Shown: positions 12,493 to 20,032 of the stretch, piece after piece
How the letters are laid out: the number at the start of each line of letters is the position of its first letter
How positions within the stretch are numbered: position 1 is the first letter of the stretch
Source: an uncultured Anaerotruncus sp.
GTDB lineage: Bacteria; Bacillota; Clostridia; Oscillospirales; Ruminococcaceae
Direction of reading: 5' to 3'
Assembly (NCBI GenBank): GCA_910586875.1
Contig: CAJUJI010000034.1
Span: forward strand, 1 to 20,032
DNA length: 20,032 nt
Made by a program: the position numbers and the translations under genes
The notes under the pieces: model-generated
The model's database searches: none
Seen by the model: the letters and a program-made list of their open reading frames with translations, nothing else
What the model was told of the DNA's origin: nothing

Positions 12493-13980
12493 ATGAGAGC
12501 AAGCGGAATTTTGATGCACATTTCCTCGCTGCCATCCCCGTATGGCATCGGGACCTTTGGAAAGGCTGCGTATGAGTTTGTAGACTTTCTGGCAACGGCG
12601 GGACAGCGGTACTGGCAGATTTTGCCGATCGGCCCGACCAGCTACGGCGACAGCCCCTATCAGAGCTTTTCCACCTTTGCAGGCAATCCCTATTTCATCG
12701 ACCTTGATCTGCTCGAAGAGGATGGGCTGCTGTTCAAACAGGAGTATGCTGCCATCGATTGGGGCAGCGATGAAGCTCATACCGACTATGAAAAGCTGTA
12801 TCAAAGCCGCTTTAAGGTATTGCGGCTTGCGTTTGAGCACGGGTTTGCGCGGGATGCTGCAAAGGTTGCCAAATTCCGCCAGGAAAACGCCGCCTGGCTT
12901 GAGGATTATGCGCTGTTTATGGCGCTCAAGCAGCAGTTTAACGGTGTTTCATGGGAGCAGTGGGAGGAGGAGATCCGCCTGCGCAAGCCGGAGGCGCTGG
13001 GATATTGGCACGGCCATTTAAAAGAGGAGATCGACTTCTGGGTCTATCTACAATATCTATTTTATGCCCAGTGGGACGCGCTGAAAGCTTATGCCAACAA
13101 ACATAAGGTCGAGATTATCGGTGATCTGCCGATTTACGTCGCATTGGACAGCGCCGACGTATGGGCTAACCCGAAGCTATTCTGGCTTGACCGCAACCTG
13201 CGCCCAAAATTTGTTGCGGGAGTGCCGCCCGATTATTTTGCGCCGGAAGGCCAGCTATGGGGCAACCCGCTCTACCTCTGGCGCAATCACAGGGCAGAGG
13301 GCTACCGCTGGTGGATTCAGCGGATACGCGCCGCCACCACCATTTATGATGTTGTACGCATCGACCATTTCCGCGGCTTTGCCAGCTTTTATGCAATTCC
13401 CTACGGAGACAAAAACGCTGTGAATGGCAAGTGGGTCAAGGGGCCTGGGATCGCATTGTTTAAGGAGATTCGCCGCACACTGGGCGAACGACAGATTATC
13501 GCGGAAGATTTAGGGGTTATGACCGAGGATGTTGTCCGGCTGCTAAAGGAAAGCGGCTTCCCTGGAATGAAGGTATTGCAATTTGCATTTGAGCCGAACT
13601 GGGACAACGGCTACCTGCCGCACAATCATATTAAGAACTGCGTTGTTTATACCGGTACACACGATAACGATACCCTTATGAGCTGGTGGGAAACCGCGCT
13701 CAGCCCCCATGAGCGGCAGCACGCAATCGATTATTTGCAGCTTTCCGAAAAGGAGGGCATCAACTGGGGTGTAATACGCGGCGCCTGGGCAAGTGTCGCC
13801 GATCTGGCGATTGCACCGGTGCAGGACTTCCTCGCATTGGGCGGGCAGGCACGGATGAACCATCCCTCTACGCTGGGAGGCAACTGGCAGTTCCGCATCC
13901 GCAAGGGCGATTTGACCGAAGCGCTTGCCGAGCGCATCGAGCGGCTCTCGGGGCTTTATCAGCGCTCAACCCATTCATAA
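12493..13980 (+). CDS. malQ: 4-alpha-glucanotransferase (amylomaltase, GH77)
   Basis: A 495-aa disproportionating enzyme that transfers 1,4-alpha-glucan segments between maltodextrins in the cytoplasm, used in glycogen or maltodextrin metabolism. GH77 motifs are complete: GDSPYQSFSTFAGNPYFID (52-70), GDLPIYVALDSADVW (210-224), AGVPPDYF, nucleophile D291 in VRIDHFRGF, acid/base E338 in IIAEDLG, and D391 in YTGTHDND. The spacing matches the bacterial amylomaltases of about 500 aa. The ATG at 12493 follows AAGGAG (12478-12483, 9 bases). An in-frame TTG at 12469 has no ribosome site. No glycogen phosphorylase or maltose transporter is in the window, so it looks monocistronic. Confidence 0.97.
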   Translation: MRASGILMHISSLPSPYGIGTFGKAAYEFVDFLATAGQRYWQILPIGPTSYGDSPYQSFSTFAGNPYFIDLDLLEEDGLLFKQEYAAIDWGSDEAHTDYEKLYQSRFKVLRLAFEHGFARDAAKVAKFRQENAAWLEDYALFMALKQQFNGVSWEQWEEEIRLRKPEALGYWHGHLKEEIDFWVYLQYLFYAQWDALKAYANKHKVEIIGDLPIYVALDSADVWANPKLFWLDRNLRPKFVAGVPPDYFAPEGQLWGNPLYLWRNHRAEGYRWWIQRIRAATTIYDVVRIDHFRGFASFYAIPYGDKNAVNGKWVKGPGIALFKEIRRTLGERQIIAEDLGVMTEDVVRLLKESGFPGMKVLQFAFEPNWDNGYLPHNHIKNCVVYTGTHDNDTLMSWWETALSPHERQHAIDYLQLSEKEGINWGVIRGAWASVADLAIAPVQDFLALGGQARMNHPSTLGGNWQFRIRKGDLTEALAERIERLSGLYQRSTHS

Positions 13981-14035
13981 AGCATAATTTGCCGTCTGTG
14001 GCGCAAAAATCCGCTACAGATCGTGCGGTAAAAGC

Positions 14036-14067
14036 GCCCTGCTGCGTTCCATCTTACGCAGCAGGGC
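14036..14067. terminator. 12-bp perfect hairpin after malQ
   Basis: GCCCTGCTGCGT (14036-14047) pairs perfectly with ACGCAGCAGGGC (14056-14067) around an 8-base loop. It is followed by A6, not T. It is probably a Rho-independent-like stop for malQ with a poor tail, or a transcript-stabilising hairpin. It lies 56 bases after the malQ stop. Confidence 0.55.
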
Positions 14068-14106
14068 AAAAAAGTTGACTTTCTATGCTAAAAAGGGCGT
14101 TTGCAC

Positions 14107-14135
14107 TTGCTATAAGTTTAGGAACGTGTTATTCT
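14107..14135 (+). promoter_or_regulatory. Candidate promoter of the phosphorelay genes
   Basis: TTGCTA (14107-14112), a 17-base spacer, then TATTCT (14130-14135) with an extended TGT. Each hexamer matches only four of six, so this is the best but not a certain assignment. A small hairpin AAAGAG-GGAG-CTCTTT (14146-14161) lies in the predicted leader. Confidence 0.4.
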
Positions 14136-14193
14136 AAAGGAGAGAAAAGAGGGAGCTCTTTGGTCGAGTGCAGGAACAGGGGAGGGGTTTTTT

Positions 14194-16296
14194 ATTTGCA
14201 CACAGCAAACACATAAACAGAAAATTTTGATTGTTGATGATTCCGAGATGAACCGCGCAATTTTGGCGGATATGCTGGAGATGGAATATGAGATTATCGA
14301 AGCGGGCGACGGTGTCGAGGCGGTCGCAGCCATCCAGCAGTACAGCACAGAATTGTCACTGATTTTGCTGGATATCGTGATGCCGGAGATGGATGGCTTT
14401 GGTGTGTTGTCAGTGATGAACAAGCGCCATTGGATAGAGGAAATCCCGGTCATCGTTATTTCGGCGGAAACCGCCTCTTCCCAGATGGAGCGGGCATTTG
14501 AACTAGGCGTAACCGACTTTATCAGCCGCCCGTTTGATTCGCTGATCGTTCGCCGGCGGGTGATCAATACTATCCTGCTGTACGCCAAACAAAAAAGATT
14601 GGTTGGCATGGTTGCGGACCAGATTTACGAAAAAGAGCAGCGTAGCAGTGTGATGATCGATATTCTCAGCCAGATTGTAGAGTTCCGCAATGGCGAAAGC
14701 GGACAGCATGTACGTCATGTTCATGTGCTCTCTGATCTGATGCTGCGGGAGCTGGTGCAGCTCACCGACCAATATGCGCTCACCCGTTCGGATATTTCGC
14801 TGATCAGCACCGCCTCTGCGCTGCATGACATCGGCAAAATTGCAATTGACGAGGCAATTCTCAACAAGCCCGGCCGTCTGACCCCAAAGGAATTTGAAAT
14901 TATGAAAAGGCACGCAATGATCGGCGCGAACATGCTCAGAGAGCTGCCGATTCATCAGAACGAGCCGCTTTTGAAAATTGCCTATCAAATCTGCCGCTGG
15001 CACCATGAACGCTATGATGGCAAGGGCTATCCAGACGGGCTTGTGGGGGATGACATTCCCATTTCCGCCCAAATTGTGGCATTGGCGGATGTTTATGACG
15101 CGCTGACCAGTGAGCGGTGCTATAAAAAAGCGATCTCACATGAGCAGGCGGTCGAGATGATTGTAAACGGCGAGTGTGGGACCTTTAATCCATTGCTGCT
15201 GACCTGTCTGAAAAATGTAGCGGATACCCTGTTGGTCGAGCTGGAAAATGACACGCCGGATAAGGCCAACCGCCGCGAGCTGATGAACATTGCGGACGAG
15301 ATGGGACGGCATGAGGAATTGACCGCATCCGAGCGCACGCTGCATCTACTGGAACATGAGCGCATGAAGTACCGGTTCTTTGCAGCGATGACCCGCGAAA
15401 TTCAGTTTGAGTATGTGAAGTCGCCCGCAATGGTGACCATTACTGCCTGGGGTGCAGAAAAGCTGGGCTTGGGCGAAGTGATTATGGACCCACTGCACAA
15501 CGAAAAGGTGTTGCAGCTGATGTCGCAGACCGACTGGAAAAATCTGTCCCATGCAATTTTGCGCACAACACCGGAACAGGCGATGGTCAATTATGTTTGC
15601 AAGCTAAACTACAATGGGGAGGAACAGCGCTGGACAAGAATTATTGTACAGTCGATCTGGTCGGCTGACGAGCCACCGGAGTATACCGGTGTGATTGGTA
15701 AAGCGGTGGATATCCATGATTCCCGTGTGAAGGAAGATAATCTGGAGCGGATGGCCAACCACGATGCGCTAACCGGACTGCTTAACCATGCCAGCATCAA
15801 AAAGCAGATCATCGAGCGGCTGGAAAGCGCGCATGACGGCCATTTTGCATTGGTGATGTTTGATTTGGATCACTTTAAATCGGTCAACGATAACTACGGT
15901 CACGATGTGGGCAACAAGGTGCTGGTACATACCTCGGAAAAGCTGCGCCAGGGTACCCGCGGTGACGATCTCGCGGCGCGCATTGGCGGAGACGAGTTTT
16001 TGATCTTCTTAGAATATAAGACGGATATTGAGCCGGTCATCCAACGTATTTTTACCTTCCTCACCGGTCATTATGAAAATATTTCGATCTCAGTTAGCAT
16101 GGGCGTTGCGTGCACCGAAGTGGTGGGGATCGATTATGACACCCTGTTCCGTTCGGCGGACCAGGCGCTTTATGCAGTAAAACGAGGCGGCAGAGGACAT
16201 TACCGTTTTTATGACAGCTCTATGCAGAATCTGCTGTCCACCATTTCGCCTATTGATGGCGAAAACGAAGCTAAGAAACAGGAAGGAGACGAGTAA
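14194..16296 (+). CDS. Response regulator REC-HD-GYP-PAS-GGDEF (c-di-GMP turnover)
   Basis: A 700-aa regulator. Receiver domain: phosphoacceptor D60 in LLLDIVMPEMDG, DD pair in ILIVDDSE. HD-GYP phosphodiesterase domain: ALHDIGK (HD about 211-212) and HHERYDGKGYPDG (about 270-282). A PAS-like region (about 375-500). GGDEF cyclase: intact GGDEF at 598-602 with inhibitory-site RGDD (589-592) five residues upstream. It carries signatures for both making and breaking c-di-GMP, presumably switched by phosphorylation. No ATG, GTG or TTG lies at a sensible start: the TTG at 14227 cuts the first receiver strand (KILIVDD) and has no ribosome site. ATT at 14194, seven bases after GGAGGG (14181-14186), is the likely start. 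It lies 2 bases before the HPt gene. Confidence 0.9.
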   Translation: MCTQQTHKQKILIVDDSEMNRAILADMLEMEYEIIEAGDGVEAVAAIQQYSTELSLILLDIVMPEMDGFGVLSVMNKRHWIEEIPVIVISAETASSQMERAFELGVTDFISRPFDSLIVRRRVINTILLYAKQKRLVGMVADQIYEKEQRSSVMIDILSQIVEFRNGESGQHVRHVHVLSDLMLRELVQLTDQYALTRSDISLISTASALHDIGKIAIDEAILNKPGRLTPKEFEIMKRHAMIGANMLRELPIHQNEPLLKIAYQICRWHHERYDGKGYPDGLVGDDIPISAQIVALADVYDALTSERCYKKAISHEQAVEMIVNGECGTFNPLLLTCLKNVADTLLVELENDTPDKANRRELMNIADEMGRHEELTASERTLHLLEHERMKYRFFAAMTREIQFEYVKSPAMVTITAWGAEKLGLGEVIMDPLHNEKVLQLMSQTDWKNLSHAILRTTPEQAMVNYVCKLNYNGEEQRWTRIIVQSIWSADEPPEYTGVIGKAVDIHDSRVKEDNLERMANHDALTGLLNHASIKKQIIERLESAHDGHFALVMFDLDHFKSVNDNYGHDVGNKVLVHTSEKLRQGTRGDDLAARIGGDEFLIFLEYKTDIEPVIQRIFTFLTGHYENISISVSMGVACTEVVGIDYDTLFRSADQALYAVKRGGRGHYRFYDSSMQNLLSTISPIDGENEAKKQEGDE

Positions 16297-16298
16297 CC

Positions 16299-16649
16299 GT
16301 GACATTACAAGAGTGCTATGCAGCAATCGGAGGCGACTATGATGGCGTAGTGAGCCGGCTACGCAGTGAGCGTTTGGTGAAAAAATTCGTGCTAAAATTT
16401 GTGGATGACAAAAGCTATGAGCTGCTGTGCCAGTCGTTGCAAACAAAGAATGCGCCAGAAGCCTTTCGCGCTGCCCATACCATCAAAGGAATGTGTCAGA
16501 ATTTGGGGTTCAGCAAATTACAGGATTCGAGCACACGTATGGCTGAGCTGCTGCGTTCCGACTGGAATGACGCTGCTGTCGATCTGTTAGGGGAGCTCAC
16601 CGCTGATTACCAACAGACGGTAGACGCCATCCGCGGGGTCGACGCATAG
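16299..16649 (+). CDS. Stand-alone histidine phosphotransfer (HPt) protein
   Basis: A 116-aa four-helix HPt protein that shuttles phosphate between receiver domains. The motif AAHTIKGMCQNLG carries the phospho-accepting H60 with the family HxxKG. The surrounding helices are acidic/amphipathic and there is no other domain. The GTG at 16299 has AAGGAG (16283-16288) inside the end of the response regulator, whose stop is only 2 bases upstream, so translation is likely coupled. With the neighbouring regulator and hybrid kinase, neither of which has its own HPt domain, this completes a His-Asp-His-Asp relay. Confidence 0.93.
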   Translation: MTLQECYAAIGGDYDGVVSRLRSERLVKKFVLKFVDDKSYELLCQSLQTKNAPEAFRAAHTIKGMCQNLGFSKLQDSSTRMAELLRSDWNDAAVDLLGELTADYQQTVDAIRGVDA

Positions 16650-16679
16650 AGAAATTGGGTAAGGGGAGGCTGATATTGT

Positions 16680-19229
16680 GTGAAAAATAAAACGACCCGA
16701 TTTCTAAAGGTAAGCCTTGCAGTCATCCTGGTGTTGTGCATTATCATATTTTCGTTTCTGGCATTTTATATCAACCAGAAAAGTACGGAAACCATCAGCG
16801 AAGTAGGGTTTGCCTATATGCAAGGCATGAGCGACCAGGTTTCAATCCATTTTGAAACCACAATCGAGATGCGGCTTTCCCAGGTTGAGGCGCTGGTAGA
16901 CACCATTCCGCCAAAACAATATGATGACATCCAAGCTTTGCGGAAAGCATTGGCTTATACCGCAAATGCAAGAGGTTTTGAAAGCTTGTCCTTTTATTCC
17001 ACCGACGGCGATTTTGACACCATCTATGGGCGGGAACCACAGCTGAGCGATCCTGAACCATTTTTAAAATCGCTGAACAACGGGGAAAAAAAGGTCGCGG
17101 TTGGAACCGATTCTTCCGGAAGAAAAATTATTCTGCTGGGGGTATCCTCAGAATATCCAATGAAGAAAGGCGAGGATTGCACCGCATTGGTGGCATCCGT
17201 TTCGGTTGATTATATCGCTCAGCTGCTTGCGCTGGATTCCAACTCATTGGTATATTCTCATATTATTCGCAAGGATGGCAGCTTTGTAATCCGTAGTGGC
17301 GATGCCTTCCGCGAAAGCTATTTTGACAGGGTGCGCGCAGAATTTGATGCACTGGACGGCCTGTTGGCCGAGCAATATATCACCGAGCTGGTGTCGGCGA
17401 TGCAGGAAAGCAAGCACTATTCCCGTGTTTTGCAGGTCAAGGGTGACCGGCGGCATGTACATTGTATTGCATTGCCTTACTCCGAATGGTATTTGGTTAT
17501 GGTTATGCCATACGGCGCGCTGGATCAGGCAATAAACAATATGAGCAAACACTGGATGGGTATGATGCTGGGAAGCTGCGGCCTGATTTTGGTAGCATTG
17601 CTGCTGATGTTCACCGGATATTTCCGACTGACCCAACAGCAGATGCGCGATCTCAACGACGCGCGCAAGGCTGCGGAGCAGGCAAACAAGGCAAAAAGCG
17701 AATTCCTATCCAATATGAGCCATGATATTCGTACTCCAATGAATGCTATTGTGGGTATGACTGCTATTGCGACCGCAAACATCGAAAACCGGCAGCAGCT
17801 GCAAAACTGCCTGAAGAAGATCACCCTTTCCAGCAAGCATCTGCTGGGGCTGATTAACGATGTGCTGGATATGTCCAAAATCGAAAGCGGCAAGATGACC
17901 TTAAATATGGATCAGGTTTCGTTGCGGGAGGTTATGGATAGCCTTGTCAGCATTATGCAGCCGCAGGTCAAGCTGAAAAACCAACAATTTGACGTATTCA
18001 TCCACGATATTTCGGTGGAGAATGTTTGCTGTGACAGTGTGCGGCTGAACCAGGTGCTGCTCAATTTCCTGTCGAATGCGGTGAAGTTCACACCCGAAGG
18101 CGGCTCTATTCAGGTTGCAATGTATGAGGAGCCTTCCCCAAAGGGCGAGGATTATATTCGTATCCACATCCAGGTAAAAGACAATGGTATCGGCATGTCA
18201 GAGGAGTTCCAGCAAAAGGTATTTGAATCCTTCTCTCGTGAGGACAGTATGCGCGTACACAAGACCGAGGGCACCGGCCTAGGTATGGCAATCACCAAAT
18301 ATATTGTGGATGCGATGGGCGGCTTTATCGATGTAAAGAGCGCGCTTGGCGAGGGCACCGAGTTTAATGTGACGCTGGATATGATCAAGGCAGACATCCA
18401 AGAGATTGACATGATTCTGCCAGATTGGAATATGCTGGTAGTCGATGACGACCGGCAGCTGTGTGAAAGCACGGTGGCATCGCTCAAGTCAATCGGCATC
18501 AATGCAGAGTGGGCACTCAGCGGCGAAAGCGCCGTGGAGATGGTGGATAAACGCTGCAAACGGCATGATGGATACCAGATTATCCTGTTAGATTGGAAGC
18601 TGCCGGGAATTGATGGACTGGAAACCGCCCGTCAAATTCGTAAACACACCGGCGATGAGGTCCCGATCCTGTTGATCTCCGCTTACGATTGGGGTGAGAT
18701 CGAGGATCGCGCACGGGGCGCCGGTATCAGCGGATTCATCGCGAAACCGCTGTTTAAATCGACGCTGTTCTATGGACTAAAACGGTTTATGGGGGTCGAT
18801 GGCGGCCAGCCGACCGAAGAACTTGAGGACAGCAATGAGAACTTTAATGGCAAGCATGTGCTGTTGGCAGAGGATAACGACCTAAACTGGGAGATCGCGG
18901 AGGAACTGCTGTCCGATCTGGGCTTGCAGCTGGACCGCGCGGAAAATGGACAAATTTGTGTAGCCATTTTCCAGGAGTCCCCGGTTGGCTATTATGACGC
19001 GATTTTGATGGATATTCGGATGCCGGTCATGACCGGTTATGAGGCGTCGCAGGCAATCCGTGCACTAAATCGCCCTGATGCTGATGTACCGATTATCGCA
19101 ATGACCGCTGATGCTTTTTCGGAAGACATCAAGCGCTGCTTGGATTGCGGGATGAATGCGCATGTTGCAAAACCAATTGATGTTGACGATGTGGCGCACC
19201 TGCTCAAAAAGCATATGAAGACAAAATAA
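16680..19229 (+). CDS. Hybrid sensor histidine kinase with two receiver domains
   Basis: An 849-aa membrane kinase. Helix 1 (about 10-30), a large extracellular sensor (about 31-285, Cache-like by layout), helix 2 (about 292-314), then HisKA with phospho-site H348 in SHDIRTPMN, HATPase_c with N box (NQVLLNFLSNAVKFTPEGG), DNGIGM (501-506) and GTGLGM (531-536). Receiver 1 has D638 (LLDWKLPGIDG) and K689. Receiver 2 has EDN (731-733), D778 (MDIRMP) and K831. There is no fused HPt domain; the gene before supplies it. The extracellular part suggests a small-molecule ligand, identity unknown. The GTG at 16680 follows AGGGGAGG (16662-16669). A strong terminator ends the unit. Confidence 0.95.
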   Translation: MKNKTTRFLKVSLAVILVLCIIIFSFLAFYINQKSTETISEVGFAYMQGMSDQVSIHFETTIEMRLSQVEALVDTIPPKQYDDIQALRKALAYTANARGFESLSFYSTDGDFDTIYGREPQLSDPEPFLKSLNNGEKKVAVGTDSSGRKIILLGVSSEYPMKKGEDCTALVASVSVDYIAQLLALDSNSLVYSHIIRKDGSFVIRSGDAFRESYFDRVRAEFDALDGLLAEQYITELVSAMQESKHYSRVLQVKGDRRHVHCIALPYSEWYLVMVMPYGALDQAINNMSKHWMGMMLGSCGLILVALLLMFTGYFRLTQQQMRDLNDARKAAEQANKAKSEFLSNMSHDIRTPMNAIVGMTAIATANIENRQQLQNCLKKITLSSKHLLGLINDVLDMSKIESGKMTLNMDQVSLREVMDSLVSIMQPQVKLKNQQFDVFIHDISVENVCCDSVRLNQVLLNFLSNAVKFTPEGGSIQVAMYEEPSPKGEDYIRIHIQVKDNGIGMSEEFQQKVFESFSREDSMRVHKTEGTGLGMAITKYIVDAMGGFIDVKSALGEGTEFNVTLDMIKADIQEIDMILPDWNMLVVDDDRQLCESTVASLKSIGINAEWALSGESAVEMVDKRCKRHDGYQIILLDWKLPGIDGLETARQIRKHTGDEVPILLISAYDWGEIEDRARGAGISGFIAKPLFKSTLFYGLKRFMGVDGGQPTEELEDSNENFNGKHVLLAEDNDLNWEIAEELLSDLGLQLDRAENGQICVAIFQESPVGYYDAILMDIRMPVMTGYEASQAIRALNRPDADVPIIAMTADAFSEDIKRCLDCGMNAHVAKPIDVDDVAHLLKKHMKTK

Positions 19230-19255
19230 AAAAAGCCCCGTAAGGGGCTTTTTTT
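19228..19255. terminator. Strong intrinsic terminator after the phosphorelay genes
   Basis: A7-GCCCC, loop GTAA, GGGGC-T7. It is directly after the kinase stop codon (the TAA runs into the A tract). T-runs are present on both strands, so it may also end the convergent phospholipase-like gene. Confidence 0.95.
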
Positions 19256-19285
19256 CTGCGCTGCGCACACCTGACGGAGCGTAAA

Positions 19286-19840
19286 TCAGGCATAGGCAGG
19301 GTACAGCATTCCACGCATCAGCTCTACACAGGCGGTCAGAGAATAGACAAAGTCCACCCCATAGGATGGTGCAAGCTCCATATACCAGCTATGCAGCTCG
19401 TTAATCTGCTCATACAGCGCCAGGCTGGGATCGATTTGTGCCGCATTCGCAATCAGATTGACCGCGTGCAGCATATCTTTACGCCGGTATGCGTAAAACT
19501 GCATCTTCAGCTCATAGGTCAGATGCCCAATTTTGCTGCCGTCAAACGTTTCGGAGTGTGCATAGCAAAAAAAGTCTGCCATGAAGTGGCACAAAATGCC
19601 AAGCTGCTTGCTGAACTCCTCCACACTCATCTGCTCGCTATTGGCGGCTAGATGCTCGGCGCGCGCCATCACCAGGTCATAGATATCCTTTTTAAAATGC
19701 GAAAGCCGCAGCAGGCTCGGGGCGATATCCGGTAGGAAATTCCAGCGCACAAAGGTACTCTTGTCAAGCTTTACACCTAGCTGCTCGGTAAAGTAGGTAT
19801 ACAGATAACGCCCCATTGTAATATGTGAAAAAAGGTTCAT
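19286..19840 (-). CDS. Zinc-dependent phospholipase C-like protein
   Basis: A 184-aa all-helical protein with the ligand pattern of zinc-dependent phospholipase C. In order: H6 (NLFSH), D38 (FLPDIAP), H48 (LSHFKK), H85/D89/H95 (LCHFMADFFCYAH), H106 and E110 (GHLTYELK). The H-x3-D-x5-H and H-x3-E spacings equal those of the Bacillus cereus enzyme (H118/D122/H128 and H142/E146). It is shorter than that enzyme, has no signal peptide and lacks the mature N-terminal Trp that ligates zinc there, so it is probably a cytoplasmic relative and lipase activity is not assured. Start: the ATG at 19840 is preferred (AAAGAG about 12 bases upstream). A GTG at 19849 in the same frame lies too close to that site. 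Confidence 0.82.
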   Translation of the reverse strand: MNLFSHITMGRYLYTYFTEQLGVKLDKSTFVRWNFLPDIAPSLLRLSHFKKDIYDLVMARAEHLAANSEQMSVEEFSKQLGILCHFMADFFCYAHSETFDGSKIGHLTYELKMQFYAYRRKDMLHAVNLIANAAQIDPSLALYEQINELHSWYMELAPSYGVDFVYSLTACVELMRGMLYPAYA

Positions 19841-19849
19841 TGGAATCAC

Positions 19850-20032
19850 CGCTCTTTCTTAAAAATCAAAAATAATATGCAGGCAATCTGTACAGACAGC
19901 AGGTGAAGTGAATACCGTCTGCGAAAAACGCCATCTATCCATTTTTTATTTTGCATTTTCGCATAACTACAAGTCTAAAAGACTTGCCACACCGTAAAAC
20001 GGCGCGGAAAATATGCAACGCATATTTCATAT
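19850..20032. other. Non-coding right edge with small inverted repeats
   Basis: No gene seen. It holds CAAGTC-TAAAA-GACTTG (19970-19986), CCG-TAAAA-CGG (19992-20002) and AAATATGC-AAC-GCATATTT (20009-20027). A weak + strand promoter-like pair TTGCCA/GAAAAT (19984-20012, 17-base spacer) could serve a gene beyond the window. The promoter of the phospholipase-like gene must also be here, but I could not identify it. Confidence 0.4.

Noticed and set aside
12277..12840. A - strand frame overlapping the malQ start and its promoter region
   Set aside because: It is antisense to conserved GH77 motifs and covers two divergent promoters.
14095..14112. Sigma-54 promoter (TTTGCACTTGC) before the response regulator
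   Set aside because: The GC and TGC elements are not at the required spacing and the GG pair is missing.

Overview
The window looks like chromosomal DNA of an anaerobic, Gram-positive clostridial bacterium, most likely an Oscillospirales/Ruminococcaceae-type gut Firmicute. This rests on gene content: a zinc-ribbon/kinase/PASTA protein, feoA-feoB with a separate FeoB-associated Cys-rich peptide, a DtxR-type regulator, a UraA-type permease, and strong AGGAGG-type ribosome sites with frequent GTG starts. No database search was possible, so the taxon is an inference. There are no rRNA or tRNA genes, insertion sequences, phage genes or CRISPR arrays.

Left block (1-6360, + strand): a secreted protein with 22 perfect-length 18-bp repeats (EPSSTP), tail-anchored at its C terminus; an AMP-forming acyl-CoA synthetase; a zinc ribbon/kinase-fold/TM/PASTA protein whose catalytic residues are almost all replaced (a pseudokinase); and a TIM-barrel sugar phosphate isomerase/epimerase-like protein. 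A perfect 17-bp inverted repeat separates this block from the convergent feo genes.

Iron block (6423-10853): feoA-feoB on the - strand, a geranylgeranyl-reductase-type FAD oxidoreductase on the + strand, a 48-aa FeoB-associated Cys-rich membrane protein on the - strand, and a 123-aa DtxR-family regulator on the + strand. The last two are divergently transcribed. Their shared intergenic region has two good back-to-back sigma-A promoters and two TTAGC-N4-GCTAA palindromes plus a DtxR-like half site. The palindromes sit over the start of the FeoB-associated transcript, which suggests local iron-dependent repression.

Middle (10953-13980): a UraA-family uracil/xanthine permease (-) and a complete GH77 4-alpha-glucanotransferase, malQ (+), divergent, each with a recognisable promoter.

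Right block (14194-19229, + strand): a three-gene phosphorelay made of a REC-HD-GYP-PAS-GGDEF response regulator, a stand-alone HPt protein, and a membrane hybrid histidine kinase with two receiver domains. It ends at a strong intrinsic terminator. It probably links an external signal to c-di-GMP turnover. The first gene appears to start at an ATT codon. A cytoplasmic zinc-dependent phospholipase C-like protein follows on the - strand, and the window ends in non-coding sequence with several small inverted repeats.

Most worth follow-up: the PASTA pseudokinase, the iron locus with its embedded flavoprotein and operator cluster, and the phosphorelay with both c-di-GMP synthesis and degradation domains in one regulator.
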